Part shown: positions 8,488-19,100 of the stretch, in pieces
Position numbering within the stretch: the first letter of the stretch is position 1
How the letters are laid out: the number at the start of each line of letters is the position of its first letter
Source of the DNA: Streptomyces sp. NBC_00247
GTDB taxonomy: Bacteria > Actinomycetota > Actinomycetes > Streptomycetales > Streptomycetaceae
Direction of reading: 5' to 3'
NCBI RefSeq assembly: GCF_036188265.1
Contig: NZ_CP108093.1
Location: 1,240,001-1,304,000 of the forward strand
Length of the DNA: 64,000 bases
The notes under the pieces: model-generated
Told to the model about the DNA's origin: nothing
The model's input: only the letters and a program-made list of their open reading frames with translations
The model's database searches: none
Made by a program: the position numbers and the translations under genes

Positions 8488-10209
8488 CTACTGGTAGACG
8501 CGCACGTAGTCGACGAGCATCTTGGAGGGGAACGGCGTGCCGGCGTCCGTCGGCCCCGGCCAGTCGCCTCCGACCGCCAGGTTGAGGATCATGTAGTGCG
8601 GGTGGTCGAAGATCCACGGACCACGTGTCTGCTCCACCTGGTCCTTGTCGAGGGTGAAGACGATCCGGCCGTCGAGGCTGTAGGTGATGCCTCGGCTGTT
8701 CCAGTCGGCGACCCAGGTGTGGTAGTCGTCGGAGAAGTCGGCGTTCCCGGGCAGGGTGTACGGTGCGCCGATGCCGCCTCCGCCGTTGTACGCGGGCGCG
8801 TGGACGGTCGAGTACGCCGTCTTCACGTCCTTGCCGAGGATCTCCATGATGTCGACCTCGCCGTTGTACGGCCACGGCCGGCCTGTCAGGAAGTCGGCGC
8901 CCATCATCCAGAACGCGGGCCACAGACCGTTGCCCTTGGGAACCTTGATGCGCGCCTCGACGCGCCCGTAGGTGAACTGGAAGGTCGCGCCGGTGTTCAT
9001 CCGTGCCGAGGTGTACTGACAGGTGGTACTGCCGCTCAGCGGGTCGGCCGGGCACGACGACCCGGCGGTTGTCTCCTTCCGCGCCTCCATCACCAGGTGC
9101 CCCGCTCCGTCCAGTGCGGCGTTGCGGTGATCGGTGTAGTACTCCAGCTCGTTGTTGGGCCCGACGCCCGGATCGGCCCTCCACTTCGACGAGTCGGGCT
9201 TGACACCCGCCACGCCGTCGAATTCGTCGCTCCACACGAGCCGCGGCGGGTTCGCGGGGTCGCTCGGCAGCGGCGGAGCCGGTATCGGAGCGCCGCCCGT
9301 GCCGTACACCTGGAACTCCCACAGCGAGTAGCCGTAGGGGGTGGCGCGCTGCGTCCCGTACATCCGCACGTAACGGCCGGTGCCCGATACGGCGAGCGTC
9401 TGCTTGAAGCCCGTGCCGGACGTCGTCGAGTAGATCGGCGTCCAGTCGGCTCCGTTCGACGAGACCTGGATCTGGAAGGACTTGGCGTAGGCGGGATCCC
9501 ATTGCAGGACCACCTTGTCGATCTGTGCCGTCGCGCCGAGATCGACGGAGATCCAGCCGGGATCGGTCCATCCGGTAGCGGGGCTCGTGGCCCAGCGGGA
9601 GGCCGGGTCCCGGTCGAAGGCCCTGGCCGGCGTGCACTCCCAGCAGTTCGAGTCGCCCTGGGAGGAAGAAGCGGCGCCCGGCCTGCCGTAGGAGAGGAGT
9701 CGGCCCGCGTCGCCGGGATTGCCCGTGCCTGCGGTCCCGTAGACCTGGAACTCCCACAGCGAGTAGCCGTACTGCGTGGCGCGCTGCGTCCCGTACATGC
9801 GCACATAGCGGCCGGTGCCCGATACGGCGAGGTTCTGGACGCCGCCCGTGCCCGTCGCCGACTGGTGGACCACGGTCCAACTCACCGCGTCGCTGGAGAC
9901 CTCGATCCTGAACGCCTTGCCGTAGGCGGCCTCCCAGTTGAGGACGACCCGGCTGATCCCGGCACTGGCCCCGAGGTCGATCTGGATCCACTGCGGGTCC
10001 GCGAAGCCGCTGGACCAGCGCGTCCCGGGGTCGCCGTCGACGGCGCTCTGAGCGACGAAGGGGGCCTCGGTGCTGGAAGCGGTGGTGGGCTTCCCCTGTG
10101 AGAGCAGAACCTCCGCCGCCTGGGCGGACGGGGCGGGGAGAGCGGTGAGGGCGAGAGTCGAGGCCACGAGGGCCAGAAGTAAGGCGAAGCGACGGAGCAG
10201 GGTGTGCAA
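8488..10209 (-). CDS. Secreted GH16 beta-glucanase with two F5/8-type (discoidin) domains
   Basis: 573 aa, from a TTG start preceded by GAGGAG at suitable spacing. A signal peptide (LLRRFALLLALVASTLALTA..., ending near AQA) is followed by two tandem ~135-residue discoidin/CBM32-like domains, each with WIQIDLGA or WISVDLGA and a GRYVRMYGTQRAT segment, and then a C-terminal GH16 domain. The catalytic motif EVDIME is intact (nucleophile E451, D453, acid/base E456). The set-up fits a laminarinase or related endo-beta-glucanase acting outside the cell; exact substrate is not determined by sequence. A CebR-like palindrome sits just upstream, and a LacI regulator is divergently placed, arguing for sugar-controlled expression. 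The two discoidin domains are closely similar, suggesting internal duplication. Confidence 0.93.
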   Translation of the reverse strand: MHTLLRRFALLLALVASTLALTALPAPSAQAAEVLLSQGKPTTASSTEAPFVAQSAVDGDPGTRWSSGFADPQWIQIDLGASAGISRVVLNWEAAYGKAFRIEVSSDAVSWTVVHQSATGTGGVQNLAVSGTGRYVRMYGTQRATQYGYSLWEFQVYGTAGTGNPGDAGRLLSYGRPGAASSSQGDSNCWECTPARAFDRDPASRWATSPATGWTDPGWISVDLGATAQIDKVVLQWDPAYAKSFQIQVSSNGADWTPIYSTTSGTGFKQTLAVSGTGRYVRMYGTQRATPYGYSLWEFQVYGTGGAPIPAPPLPSDPANPPRLVWSDEFDGVAGVKPDSSKWRADPGVGPNNELEYYTDHRNAALDGAGHLVMEARKETTAGSSCPADPLSGSTTCQYTSARMNTGATFQFTYGRVEARIKVPKGNGLWPAFWMMGADFLTGRPWPYNGEVDIMEILGKDVKTAYSTVHAPAYNGGGGIGAPYTLPGNADFSDDYHTWVADWNSRGITYSLDGRIVFTLDKDQVEQTRGPWIFDHPHYMILNLAVGGDWPGPTDAGTPFPSKMLVDYVRVYQ

Positions 10210-10251
10210 GGCGACTCCTCAAGTGCGGGGTGAGGGAGAGGAAGGGCTTCG

Positions 10252-10263
10252 GGGAGCGCTCCC
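10252..10263. promoter_or_regulatory. CebR-like operator GGGAGCGCTCCC upstream of the GH16 gene
   Basis: A perfect 12-bp palindrome identical to the core of the known Streptomyces CebR/CelR box (TGGGAGCGCTCCCA). It lies 43-54 bp upstream of the GH16 start. On the minus strand a TTGACA (10300 to 10295) lies further upstream and could be the -35 element, placing the palindrome downstream of the -10 region, where a repressor would block transcription. Confidence 0.75.
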
Positions 10264-10350
10264 TGGAAGGGAGGATGGATGTGCATGACAAGGCTGTCAA
10301 TACCTCTCTCACCTCGAAAAAACAGCCTCCTCACGCGTGGAAGGAGCTGA

Positions 10351-10377
10351 GGGAACGGTCCCTCAGGAACCGTTCCC
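10351..10377. promoter_or_regulatory. Paired operator-like palindromes upstream of the LacI gene
   Basis: GGGAACGGT (10351-10359) and ACCGTTCCC (10369-10377) form a 9-bp inverted repeat. Each arm is also part of a smaller imperfect palindrome; GGGAACGGTCCC at 10351-10362 resembles the GGGAGCGCTCCC box near the GH16 gene. Likely sites for the neighbouring LacI protein or a CebR-like regulator, between two divergent genes. Confidence 0.55.
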
Positions 10378-10549
10378 CATACGGTCGGACAACGGGAGGG
10401 CGGCAAATGGAACGCACCCGTACCCCGCCCTCGCCACTCCGGCCTGCGGATACGCTGCTCACATCGCCATGACGCAGAGCCGGAGGTCGCCCGATGAGAA
10501 AACCCGCCCCGCGCAGGGCCCCGGGCGGCGGCACGGGGGACGGACCCGC

Positions 10550-11542
10550 ATGAGACGCCCCACTCTCGAAGTGGTCGCCGCCCGGGCGGGCGTGTCCAAA
10601 TCGAGCGTCTCCCGCGTCATCAACGGCGAGACGACGGTCGCCCCGCAGATCCGGGACGTCGTCATGCGCGCTGTCCGCGAACTGGGCTACGTGCCCAACG
10701 GGGCGGCACGCAATCTCGTCACCCGCCGCACGGACACCGTCGCCGTCGTGGTCTCCGACCCGCCGCAGGGAGTCGTCTCCGACGACCCCCTCTTCTCCGC
10801 CGTGGTGCGGGCCGTCAGCAGAGAGCTCGAGAAAGCGGGCAAACGGCTCGTGCTCATGCTCGCGGAGTCGGACCAGAGCCGGACCAGGGTCGTGCAGTAC
10901 ATCGCCGGCGGCCACGTGGACGGTGTGCTCCTGGTCGCCCTGCACGGCACGGATCCGCTGCCGGCCGCACTGGCGCGGCAGGGCCTGCCGGTCGTGTCCT
11001 TCAACCGCACCTCCGCCCAGGACGTGCCGTACGTGGCGCTGGACAACGCCGGCGGAGCGGCACTGGCCGTGCGTCACCTCCTGGAGCGCGGACGACGCCG
11101 GATCGCCACCATCACCGGGCCGCTCGAACTGTACGAAGCGCGCGAACGTCTCGACGGCTACCGCCGGACCCTGCGTGACACCGGCAGGCGCTCCATCGTG
11201 GCACTGGGCGACTTCACCAGAACCTCCGGCGCCGAAGCCATGCGGCAACTCCTGGAGGACGACCCCGACCTCGACGCGGTGTTCGCGGCCAACGACCTGA
11301 TGGCGATCGGCGCGCTGCGCACCCTTCACCGAGCGGGCCGACGTGTCCCCGACGACGTGGCGGTCATCGGCTTCGACGACATAGAAGCCGCGGCCTACAC
11401 CAGCCCCGCCTTGACCTCGGTACGCAGCCCGATGGCCGACCAGGCCACCGCCGCCGTCCACCTGCTCCTCGGCCTGATCGACGGCGGCCCCGCGACGCCG
11501 GTGATCATGCCGAACGCACTCGTGGTGCGCGAGTCGACCTGA
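10550..11542 (+). CDS. LacI-family transcriptional regulator
   Basis: 330 aa from ATG 10550, which has GGGGGA nine bases upstream and gives a family-typical N-terminus (RRPTLEVVAARAGVSKSSVS helix-turn-helix, RVINGE hinge approach). An in-frame ATG at 10469 would add 27 residues and cannot be excluded. The C-terminal part is the periplasmic-binding-protein-like sugar sensor (VDGVLLVALHG, AVFAANDLMAIGALR, VIGFDDIEAAAYTSPALTSV). It is divergent from the GH16 gene, with operator-like palindromes between them, so it probably represses the GH16 gene and itself, with release by an oligosaccharide. The ligand cannot be read from sequence. Confidence 0.92.
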   Translation: MRRPTLEVVAARAGVSKSSVSRVINGETTVAPQIRDVVMRAVRELGYVPNGAARNLVTRRTDTVAVVVSDPPQGVVSDDPLFSAVVRAVSRELEKAGKRLVLMLAESDQSRTRVVQYIAGGHVDGVLLVALHGTDPLPAALARQGLPVVSFNRTSAQDVPYVALDNAGGAALAVRHLLERGRRRIATITGPLELYEARERLDGYRRTLRDTGRRSIVALGDFTRTSGAEAMRQLLEDDPDLDAVFAANDLMAIGALRTLHRAGRRVPDDVAVIGFDDIEAAAYTSPALTSVRSPMADQATAAVHLLLGLIDGGPATPVIMPNALVVREST

Positions 11543-11545
11543 TCA

Positions 11546-11563
11546 GTACGGCTCGGGCCGTAC
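11546..11563 (+). terminator. Hairpin after the LacI gene
   Basis: GTACGGC (11546-11552) and GCCGTAC (11557-11563) enclose a TCGG loop four bases past the LacI stop codon; no T-run. Confidence 0.55.
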
Positions 11564-11914
11564 ACCCCGACCCTGGAACGAAGCCGGCACCGGCAGCAAC
11601 GACCGGACAGCCGCCCGCCTTCGCGTCCGTCGTGTCCGACGGACACCGGCGCACCCGGTCCGGATGACCGGGTGCGTCTCCGTACACGCGCGCAGGGCAA
11701 CCGCACGACACGGCAGCCGAGTTGAGGTCTACATGCTCGGGCACGCACAACGAGGACTACGAGGGCAACAGGGCCTCCGGGAACCAGTCGGAATGGGATC
11801 GCACCCCCCGAGCTGCCTGGAGCCCCTGCCTTCACGTGCTGAAACAGCCGCGGTCAACCGATCGAGACCCGCGTTCGATCGACAGCCTTCGACATCGGTA
11901 CGGGCAACAACCAC
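11564..11914. other. Gene-free interval
   Basis: About 350 bp between the LacI hairpin and the end of the GNAT-like gene. Frames are open on both strands because of high GC, but none shows codon bias with a ribosome site or a recognisable family. Confidence 0.5.
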
Positions 11915-12418
11915 CTACGCGTCGGGATGCTCCGGCAGGGCGAGCCAGTCCGACCAGGAGATCTCGCGGCCGAGGAAGCGCGGCTGCTCGAACGGCCAGT
12001 CGGCGGCGATCCACTGCGGCACCAGCGCGTCGAGGGCCTGCTCGACCTTGCCGTCCACCAGCTCGTCCACCACCCACCAGGAGATCTCTCCGTCCGCACC
12101 GGCCCTCTCCGGCGGGTCGATGTAGACACAGCCGAGCAGAGCTGTCTCCGCCGCGTCGAACAGCGCGTAGTTGAAGGACTGGTGCGCGGCGATCTCCCTC
12201 TCGTGCCGCAACAGGTCTGCCTGGTCGGCCTCGTAGGTCATGGTGGCCGCGGGCCAGCCCCACGCCGGGCCGAAGATGGTCCACAGCCGCTCGCGCGAAC
12301 CCATCACAGCCGGATAGTCGAGCGGGGTGTCCGCCTCCCGGATCGGCCGCAGGTGATGGCCACCGCCCGGCAGCGGTACCAGGACGGGGTGGACGAAGTC
12401 ATCGGGAAGCCAGCTCAT
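11915..12418 (-). CDS. GNAT-like acetyltransferase family protein
   Basis: 167 aa from ATG 12418. The protein opens with MSWLPDDFVHPVLVPLPGGG and HHLRPIREADTPLDYPAVMG, followed by YEADQADLLRHEREIAAHQSFNYALFDAAETALLGCVYIDP, which matches the early strands and beta-bulge region of GNAT N-acetyltransferases. The usual acetyl-CoA pyrophosphate loop (Q/RxxGxG/A) is not evident and the C-terminal third instead reads WWVVDELVDGKVEQALDALV and WPFEQPRFLGREISW, so catalytic activity is unsure. On the minus strand a TACGGT hexamer (12432 to 12427) ends eight bases before the ATG with no ribosome site, suggesting a leaderless transcript. Substrate unknown. Confidence 0.7.
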   Translation of the reverse strand: MSWLPDDFVHPVLVPLPGGGHHLRPIREADTPLDYPAVMGSRERLWTIFGPAWGWPAATMTYEADQADLLRHEREIAAHQSFNYALFDAAETALLGCVYIDPPERAGADGEISWWVVDELVDGKVEQALDALVPQWIAADWPFEQPRFLGREISWSDWLALPEHPDA

Positions 12419-13037
12419 GGCGCCCGACCGTAGCAGCGCGCGTGGTGGAGGGTAGCAACGGCCTCGACGATGCCCGCGCTCCGGCTCATGCCGCAGCCGA
12501 GTGCGAGGAGGTGCCAACACCGGAAGGTGCCATGACCTACTCGCCGAGACGACGGATCCTGCCGTGCGTGCTGCTGCGCCGCCGCTGGTAAGGATCCGGT
12601 TGGCGTCCTCCTGGTGGGGGTGATTTGCGGGCGCGAGTGGCGGGCGAAGCCCGTGAGGATCGCGGGCTCGCGCACGTCGCTGTCCAGAGCCGCGGTAGCC
12701 GAGGGCGCCCGAGGCCGGCGCCACGCAGGTGGGCCCGGGGGTGGCCTCGGCGAGCCGCGGTGGCGTCGCGGATCCTCGCCCTGACCGACGAGAAAGCGCC
12801 GCCTGATCCGCATATCCGCAGCGCAGCCAGACCGCAAGACCCATTCCAATCGTTCCGCGATCAGTACGGCCACCTCGAAGCGGAGGGTAAGCACGCACTG
12901 TCGGATGGTCATCGCGACGGCATGCCCCCCCCCACGCGATCATCGTTTCCCCTGCCGAAGGCACAGTGGGAACCACTTCGTCCACGGCCGTCCCGCTGAA
13001 AGCGGCCCGAGCACGGGAAGCACCTCCTCACCCCCGC
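12419..13037. other. Gene-free interval left of the defence island
   Basis: About 620 bp with long open frames on both strands (for example minus 12415-12912 and plus 12625-12999) but no ribosome site, recognisable domain or consistent codon pattern. It may hold decayed sequence at the island boundary. The regulatory dyad upstream of the kinase-helicase operon begins just to its right. Confidence 0.45.
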
Positions 13038-13060
13038 ACTTAGTGATTAACTGAGTAAAC
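13038..13060. promoter_or_regulatory. Shared island dyad, copy 1 (upstream of kinase-helicase operon)
   Basis: ATTAACTGAGTAAAC at 13046-13060 fits the dyad RTNNACTNAGTNNAC also found at 35929 and 39539. A second ACTNAGT core (ACTTAGT, 13038-13044) lies 12 bp away centre to centre, about one helical turn, so this copy may be a double site. It is about 125 bp upstream of the GTG start at 13186, in a locally AT-rich patch that stands out in high-GC surroundings. Confidence 0.55.
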
Positions 13061-13185
13061 ACATCGACTCTCCGCATCGAGGTCGCCCGACGTGTGCAGT
13101 CCCGACAGGCGGAGACGCGTCCCGGGAGTATGCCCGCCTCTGCGACCATGAAAGTGGGAGCACGGCGCGAAGGAGAGGGGCGGCA

Positions 13186-16100
13186 GTGACCGAGCGGCTG
13201 ATCGGAGGCAGGTTCCGTACGAACGGGGCCATCGGGGCGGGAAACATGGGAGAGGTACACCGCGCCGAGGACCTGCACCGGCCCGAGGGCGATCCCGCAC
13301 GCACCGTTGCCGTGAAGACCATGCTCCGGCGTCGCTCCGGCGGCCTGATCGACACGGGTCCCGAGAGCAAGGCGGTCCAGCGGTTCGCCCGCGAGGTCCG
13401 AATCATGCGTCGCCTCGACCACCCCAATCTCACGCGGCTCATAGACGGTGGTGTCGACGAGTCCGACGGCGGACGCCCCTACCTCGTCATGGAGTACCTG
13501 GACGGCGAGACCCTCCGCGACCTGATCGCGGAGGAGCGGCAGCTTCCGATCGCCTGGACGGTGGCGATCGGCGTACAGATCGCCGCCGGCCTCGCCGCCG
13601 CGCACACGGCGGGCGTCGTCCACCGCGATCTGAAGCCGGCGAACACCATGCTGGTCACGGGCGGCACGGTGAAGGTCCTCGACTTCGGCATGGGCCGGAT
13701 CGCCGACGACCCGGAGGAGACCCGTCTCACCAGTACCGGCGTCAGCGTCGGCACCGCCCGCTACATGGCCCCTGAGCAGTTCGAAGCGCGCCAGGTGACC
13801 CAGGCCGCGGACCTCTACGCGCTCGGCTGCGTGCTCTACGAAATGCTGGCGGGCGTGCCCCCGTTCACCAGCGGCTCGGCGTACGAGCTGGCGCGCAAGC
13901 ACGTGGAGGAGGTGCCTACGTCCGTCCGGCTCGCACGACCCGCCACCCCCGCCGGGCTCGTACGCCTCGTGAACCGGTTGTTGGCGAAGGACCCCGCCGA
14001 GCGGCCAGCCGACGCGTTCGCCGTCCGCGACGCACTGCTGCCCCTGCTCGCCGAGGCCCGCGCCGCAGACGGCACGGATCCCGCCGACGAGACCTCCGCG
14101 CTCCCCCACTGGAGCGCCCTCGATCCAGTCCGCGCGCTCCGTCCCGCCACCCCAGCAGCAGTCGCCCCGCCACTGGCGGCGGTCGGAATGCGGCCCCGCG
14201 CAATCACCGGCACGGGCTCCGGCATGGACGTCTTCGGCCTGCACCGCTCCCTCATCAAGGACTACCGCTCCTTCACCGAGGGCGGCACCGTCATCCGGGA
14301 CGACCGCATCGCGGCCTTCGTGGAGAAGGACCTCGACGCCAAGTCCCAGTGGCCGAATCCCTGGCTGTCCCTCAACCCCTTCTTCGCGAGCGGGGGCACG
14401 GTGGTCGAGCTGGCAGGCCAAGGCGTGCTGCACCGCGAGTGCGCCCAGATCTTCCAGTCCCGAAAAACGCCCGACGGCAGCGTGTGCGACGGACGCCCGT
14501 TGACCCTGCACCAGCATCAGCGCGAGGCGATCGACGCCGCCGCCTCCGGCGACTCGTACGTCCTGACCACCGGCACCGGTTCCGGCAAGTCCCTCTCCTA
14601 CATCGTCCCGATCGTCGACCGAGTGCTGCGGGAGCGGGAGGCCGCCGGGCCCCGGTCCGGCAAGCGGGTACGGGCGATCGTCGTGTACCCGATGAACGCG
14701 CTCGCCAACAGCCAGTTGAAGGAGCTGGAGAAGTATCTCCGGGACGGCTACGGCAGCGGCCACGAGCCGGTCACCTTCGCCCGCTACACCGGGCAGGAGG
14801 ACGACGCCCGCCGCAAGGAGATCCGGGACGATCCGCCGGACATCCTCCTCACCAACTACGTCATGCTGGAACTGATGCTGACCCGGCCGGCCGACCGCGC
14901 CAGCCTCATCAGCATGGCCCGCGGCCTGGACTTCCTCGTCTTCGACGAACTGCACACCTACCGTGGCCGACAGGGCGCCGATGTCGCCCTGCTGATCCGC
15001 CGGGTCCGGGAAGCGTGCCAGGCCGAAGGCCTCCAGTGCGTCGGCACGTCGGCCACCATGTCCACCGAGGGCAGCGTCGACGATCAGCGCAGGGTCGTGG
15101 CCGACACCGCCACCACACTCTTCGGCACGCCCGTCTACCCGCGCAACGTGATCGTCGAGACGCTGATCCGGGCCACCGACGAGGCACCGGAATCCGTGAC
15201 GGCCGAGCGGCTGCGCGCGCCGGCGGCGCCTCGTGCCTACGGCGACCTGGTACGCGACCCGCTGGCACGCTGGATCGAGACCCGTTTCGGCCTGGCCGTG
15301 GACGGAGGTCGGCTGGTCCGTCGGCAGCCCGCGAGGATCGAGGAGGCCGCGCAGGAGCTCGCGGAGGCGTCCGGGCTCGACGCCGAAAGGTGCGTGGAGG
15401 CGATCCGCTCCACCCTGGAGGCAGGCTCCGAGGCACGGCATCCGGTGACCGAGCGGCCACTGTTCGCGTTCCGGCTGCACCAGTTCCTCTCCAAGGGCGA
15501 CACCGTGTACGTCACCCTGGAGAACAAGCTCTCCCGTCACCTCACCCGCTCCTACCAGCTGGAACAGCCGAACAGTGGCGGCAAGTTGCTGATGCCGCTG
15601 GCGTTCTGCCGGGAGTGCGGCCAGGAGTACCTCACCGTCTGGCGCACCGAGAAGGACGGGGAGGTCCGCTACGAAGCGCGGCGGGACACCTCCGCGACCG
15701 GCGGCCGGCAGGGTGACGGCTATCTGTACGTCGACCACGACCGCCCCTGGCCCACCGGCGTCCAGTACGCGGTGGACGACCGCCGACTGCCCGAGTCCTG
15801 GCTCGAACTGGACGACCGGGGCCAGGAGGTCGTCAAGAAGTCGTACCGCGACCGGGTACCGCGGGCCGTCACCGTCGACCCGCGGGGGCAGGAGGGACAG
15901 GGCGAGCTGCGTGCCGCGTTCATCGCGTCGCCGTTCCTCTTCTGCCTGCACTGCGGAGTGGCGTACGAGCAGACCCGGGGCAAGGACTTCGCGAAGCTGG
16001 CGACCCTGGACCAGGAAGGCCGTTCCTCGGCGACGTCGCTGATCTCGGCATCGGTGGTCCGCTCGCTGAAATCGGTTCCCGAGGACGCCCTCGACAAGGA

Positions 16101-19100
16101 GGCACGCAAGCTCCTCACCTTCGTCGACAACCGGCAGGACGCCTCGCTCCAGGCCGGACATTTCAACGACTTCGTGCAGATCACGCAGTTGCGCGGCGCA
16201 CTCCACCGCGCGGCGCTCGACTCCGGCGAGGACGGCATCCACCACGAGGACCTCGCGTCCCTCGTGGGCAGTGCGCTCGGACTCGACCCGGTCGACTACA
16301 CGGGCAGGGACGACCTGGCACCGTCACTCGCCCGCAACGCCGCCAAGACCCTGCGCGACGTGATCGCCTTCCGTCTCTACCTGGATCTGGAACGCGGCTG
16401 GCGCATCACCATGCCCAATCTTGAGCAGACCGGGCTCTTGGAGATCGATTACGAGGACCTGGACTGGGTGGCCGCCAAGGACGAACGGTGGGCCGACGCC
16501 CACGAGTCGCTGCGCAACGCCGATCCCGCGCTGCGCGCCGAGATCGTGAAGGCGCTGCTCAACGAAATGCGCCGCTCGCTCGCGATCGACGTGTCGTACT
16601 TCCGTGAGGATTTCGAGGCGCTGCAGCGGGCGAGCGAGGAACGTCTGGTCGACCCGTGGGTCCTCTCCGCCTCCGACCGGCCCAAGGTCGGGACCGCGTA
16701 CCCGCACCCCTCCCGTCCGGGCATGGACCGCTCGGCGCTCTTCCTGTCCGCGCGCGGCAAGTTCGGCAAATACCTCGCGCGGGCGGATTCTTCGTTCAGG
16801 ACGCTCGACACCGGCGATCTCCAGTTGGTCATCGAGGACCTGCTCAAGGTGCTGACCGCGGCGGGCCTCGTCAACGAATCCGCGGACGCACCCGAGCGGG
16901 CGGGCCGCTACCGCCGTACGAACGCGCCCGTCCCGACCGGCTACCGGGTCGCGGCACAGTCCCTGATCTGGCGGGCGGGCAAGGGCGAGACGGGCACGCA
17001 CGACCCTCTGACGCGGACGTACCAGAGCGGTGACGGTCCACGCGTCAACACCTTCTTCCGCGATCTCTACAAGGACGCGGCCGGTTCCCTGTCCGGCCTG
17101 TTCGCGCGCGAGCACACGGCGCAGGTGTCGCCGCAGGAGCGGGAGGAGCGCGAGGAGGCGTTCCGCAAGGCGGAGCTGAAGCTGCTGTACTGCTCACCGA
17201 CGATGGAGCTGGGCGTCGACATCTCGTCCCTCAACGCGGTGATGATGCGCAACGTGCCGCCCACCCCGGCGAACTACGCGCAGCGCTCCGGCCGTGCGGG
17301 CCGCAGCGGGCAGCCCGCCCTGGTCACCACGTACTGCGCGACCGGCAACAGTCATGACCAGTACTACTTCCGCCGCTCGGAGCGGATGGTGGCGGGCACG
17401 GTCGCACCGCCACGCCTGGATCTCGCCAACGAGGACCTGGTCCTGTCGCACCTGCAGGGGATCTGGATCGCGGAGGCCGGTCTGAAGCTGGGCCGCGCCA
17501 TCCCCCAGGTGCTCGACGTGTCCTATGCGGACTCCAACGAGCGTCCCGCACCTGCCCTGGGGCTCCACCCCGAGATCCTCGCCGCCTCTCTCGACGAGTC
17601 CGCCAGGCGGCGGACAGTCGACTCCGCGCAGCGTGTCCTCGGACCGCTGCTGCGGGACTTCGCGGAGACGACCTGGTGGTACGACGAGTGGATCCAGGAC
17701 CGGGTGCGGACGGTGGCCGACCGTTTCGACGAGGCGTTCGACCGCTGGCGCAAGCTCTTCACGGCAGCGCTCGACGACCAGTACATCCAGAACAGGCGCC
17801 GTCTCGACTACAGCCTGACCGAGAAGGAGCGCATCTGGGCCAATGGCCGGCGCCGGGAGGCCGAGACCCAGCTCAACCTGCTGATGAACGAGAGTGCCGA
17901 CAGCAAGTCGGTCCTCTCCGACTTCAACCCGTACCGCTACCTGGCGTCCGAGGGGTTCCTGCCCGGGTACAGCTTCCCACGGCTGCCCCTCGCCGCGTAC
18001 ATCCCGACCGTCGGCCGTCGGCGCGGCGACGGCGATTACCTCCAGCGCCCCCGCTTCCTCGCCATCCGCGAGTTCGGGCCGGGAGCCCTGATCTACCACG
18101 AGGGCGCCCGCTACCAGGTGACGCGCATCCAGCTCCCGCCGGACTCCTCGGGCGACCTGGCCACCAGCGAGGCCCGCCGGTGCGCGCACTGCGGCTACCA
18201 CCACGACCCGGAACTGCGCGCCGACCGCTGCCAGATGTGCGACGAGCTCCTCGGCGCGGGTACGTACGGCCTGCTCCAACTGCACACCGTGTACACCACC
18301 CGCCGCGAGAGGATCTCCTCCGACGAGGAGGAACGGCGTCGCGCCGGCTACCGGCTGGAGACCTCGTACCGCTTCCACGACCGCGGTGCCCGCAAGGGCC
18401 GGCTCGACGCGTCGGTGACCGACGCGTCGGGAGCTCCGATCGCCACGCTCGCCTACGGGGATTCCGCGACGGTCCGGATCACCAACACGGGCCGTGTCCG
18501 CGCCAAGAGCGACGAGCCGCCGGGCTACTGGCTCGATCTCGCCGACGGCCGCTGGATGAACGACCGCGACGCGGCGGACGCGTCCGGCGATTCCAGCGAG
18601 CTGCCGGTGATCGACGCGGACGGCAACGAGCGACGCCGCAAGAAGCGCGTCATCCCGTACGTCGAGGACCGTCGCAACATCCTCGTCGTGACGCTCGAAG
18701 AGGCCCTGCCCGAGCCGGTCGCGCTCTCTCTCATGTACGCGCTGGAGCGGGGCATCGAGGCGGCGTTCGAGCTGGAGGACTCGGAGCTCAACAGCGAGCT
18801 GCTGCCCCCGGACGACGGTCCTCGGCGCCGCATCCTGTTCACGGAGGCCGCAGAGGGCGGCGCGGGCGTGTTGCGCCGTCTCCAGGCCGAGAAGGGCGCC
18901 CTGGCGAAGGCGGCCCGGCAGGCCCTGGCCATCTGCCACTTCAGCGGGGACGGCCGAGATCTGGGCGGCCCGCACGAGGACCGGCCGTGTGCCCTCGGCT
19001 GCTACGAATGCCTGTTGACGTACGGCAACCAGCTCAACCACTCCCTGATCAACCGGCACACGGTCCGGGAGGCCCTGGTCCGTCTGGCGTCGGCGGAGTC

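Noticed and set aside
12415..12999. Long open frames on both strands in the gap before the island
   Set aside because: No ribosome site, family resemblance or consistent codon bias; possibly decayed sequence but not assignable.
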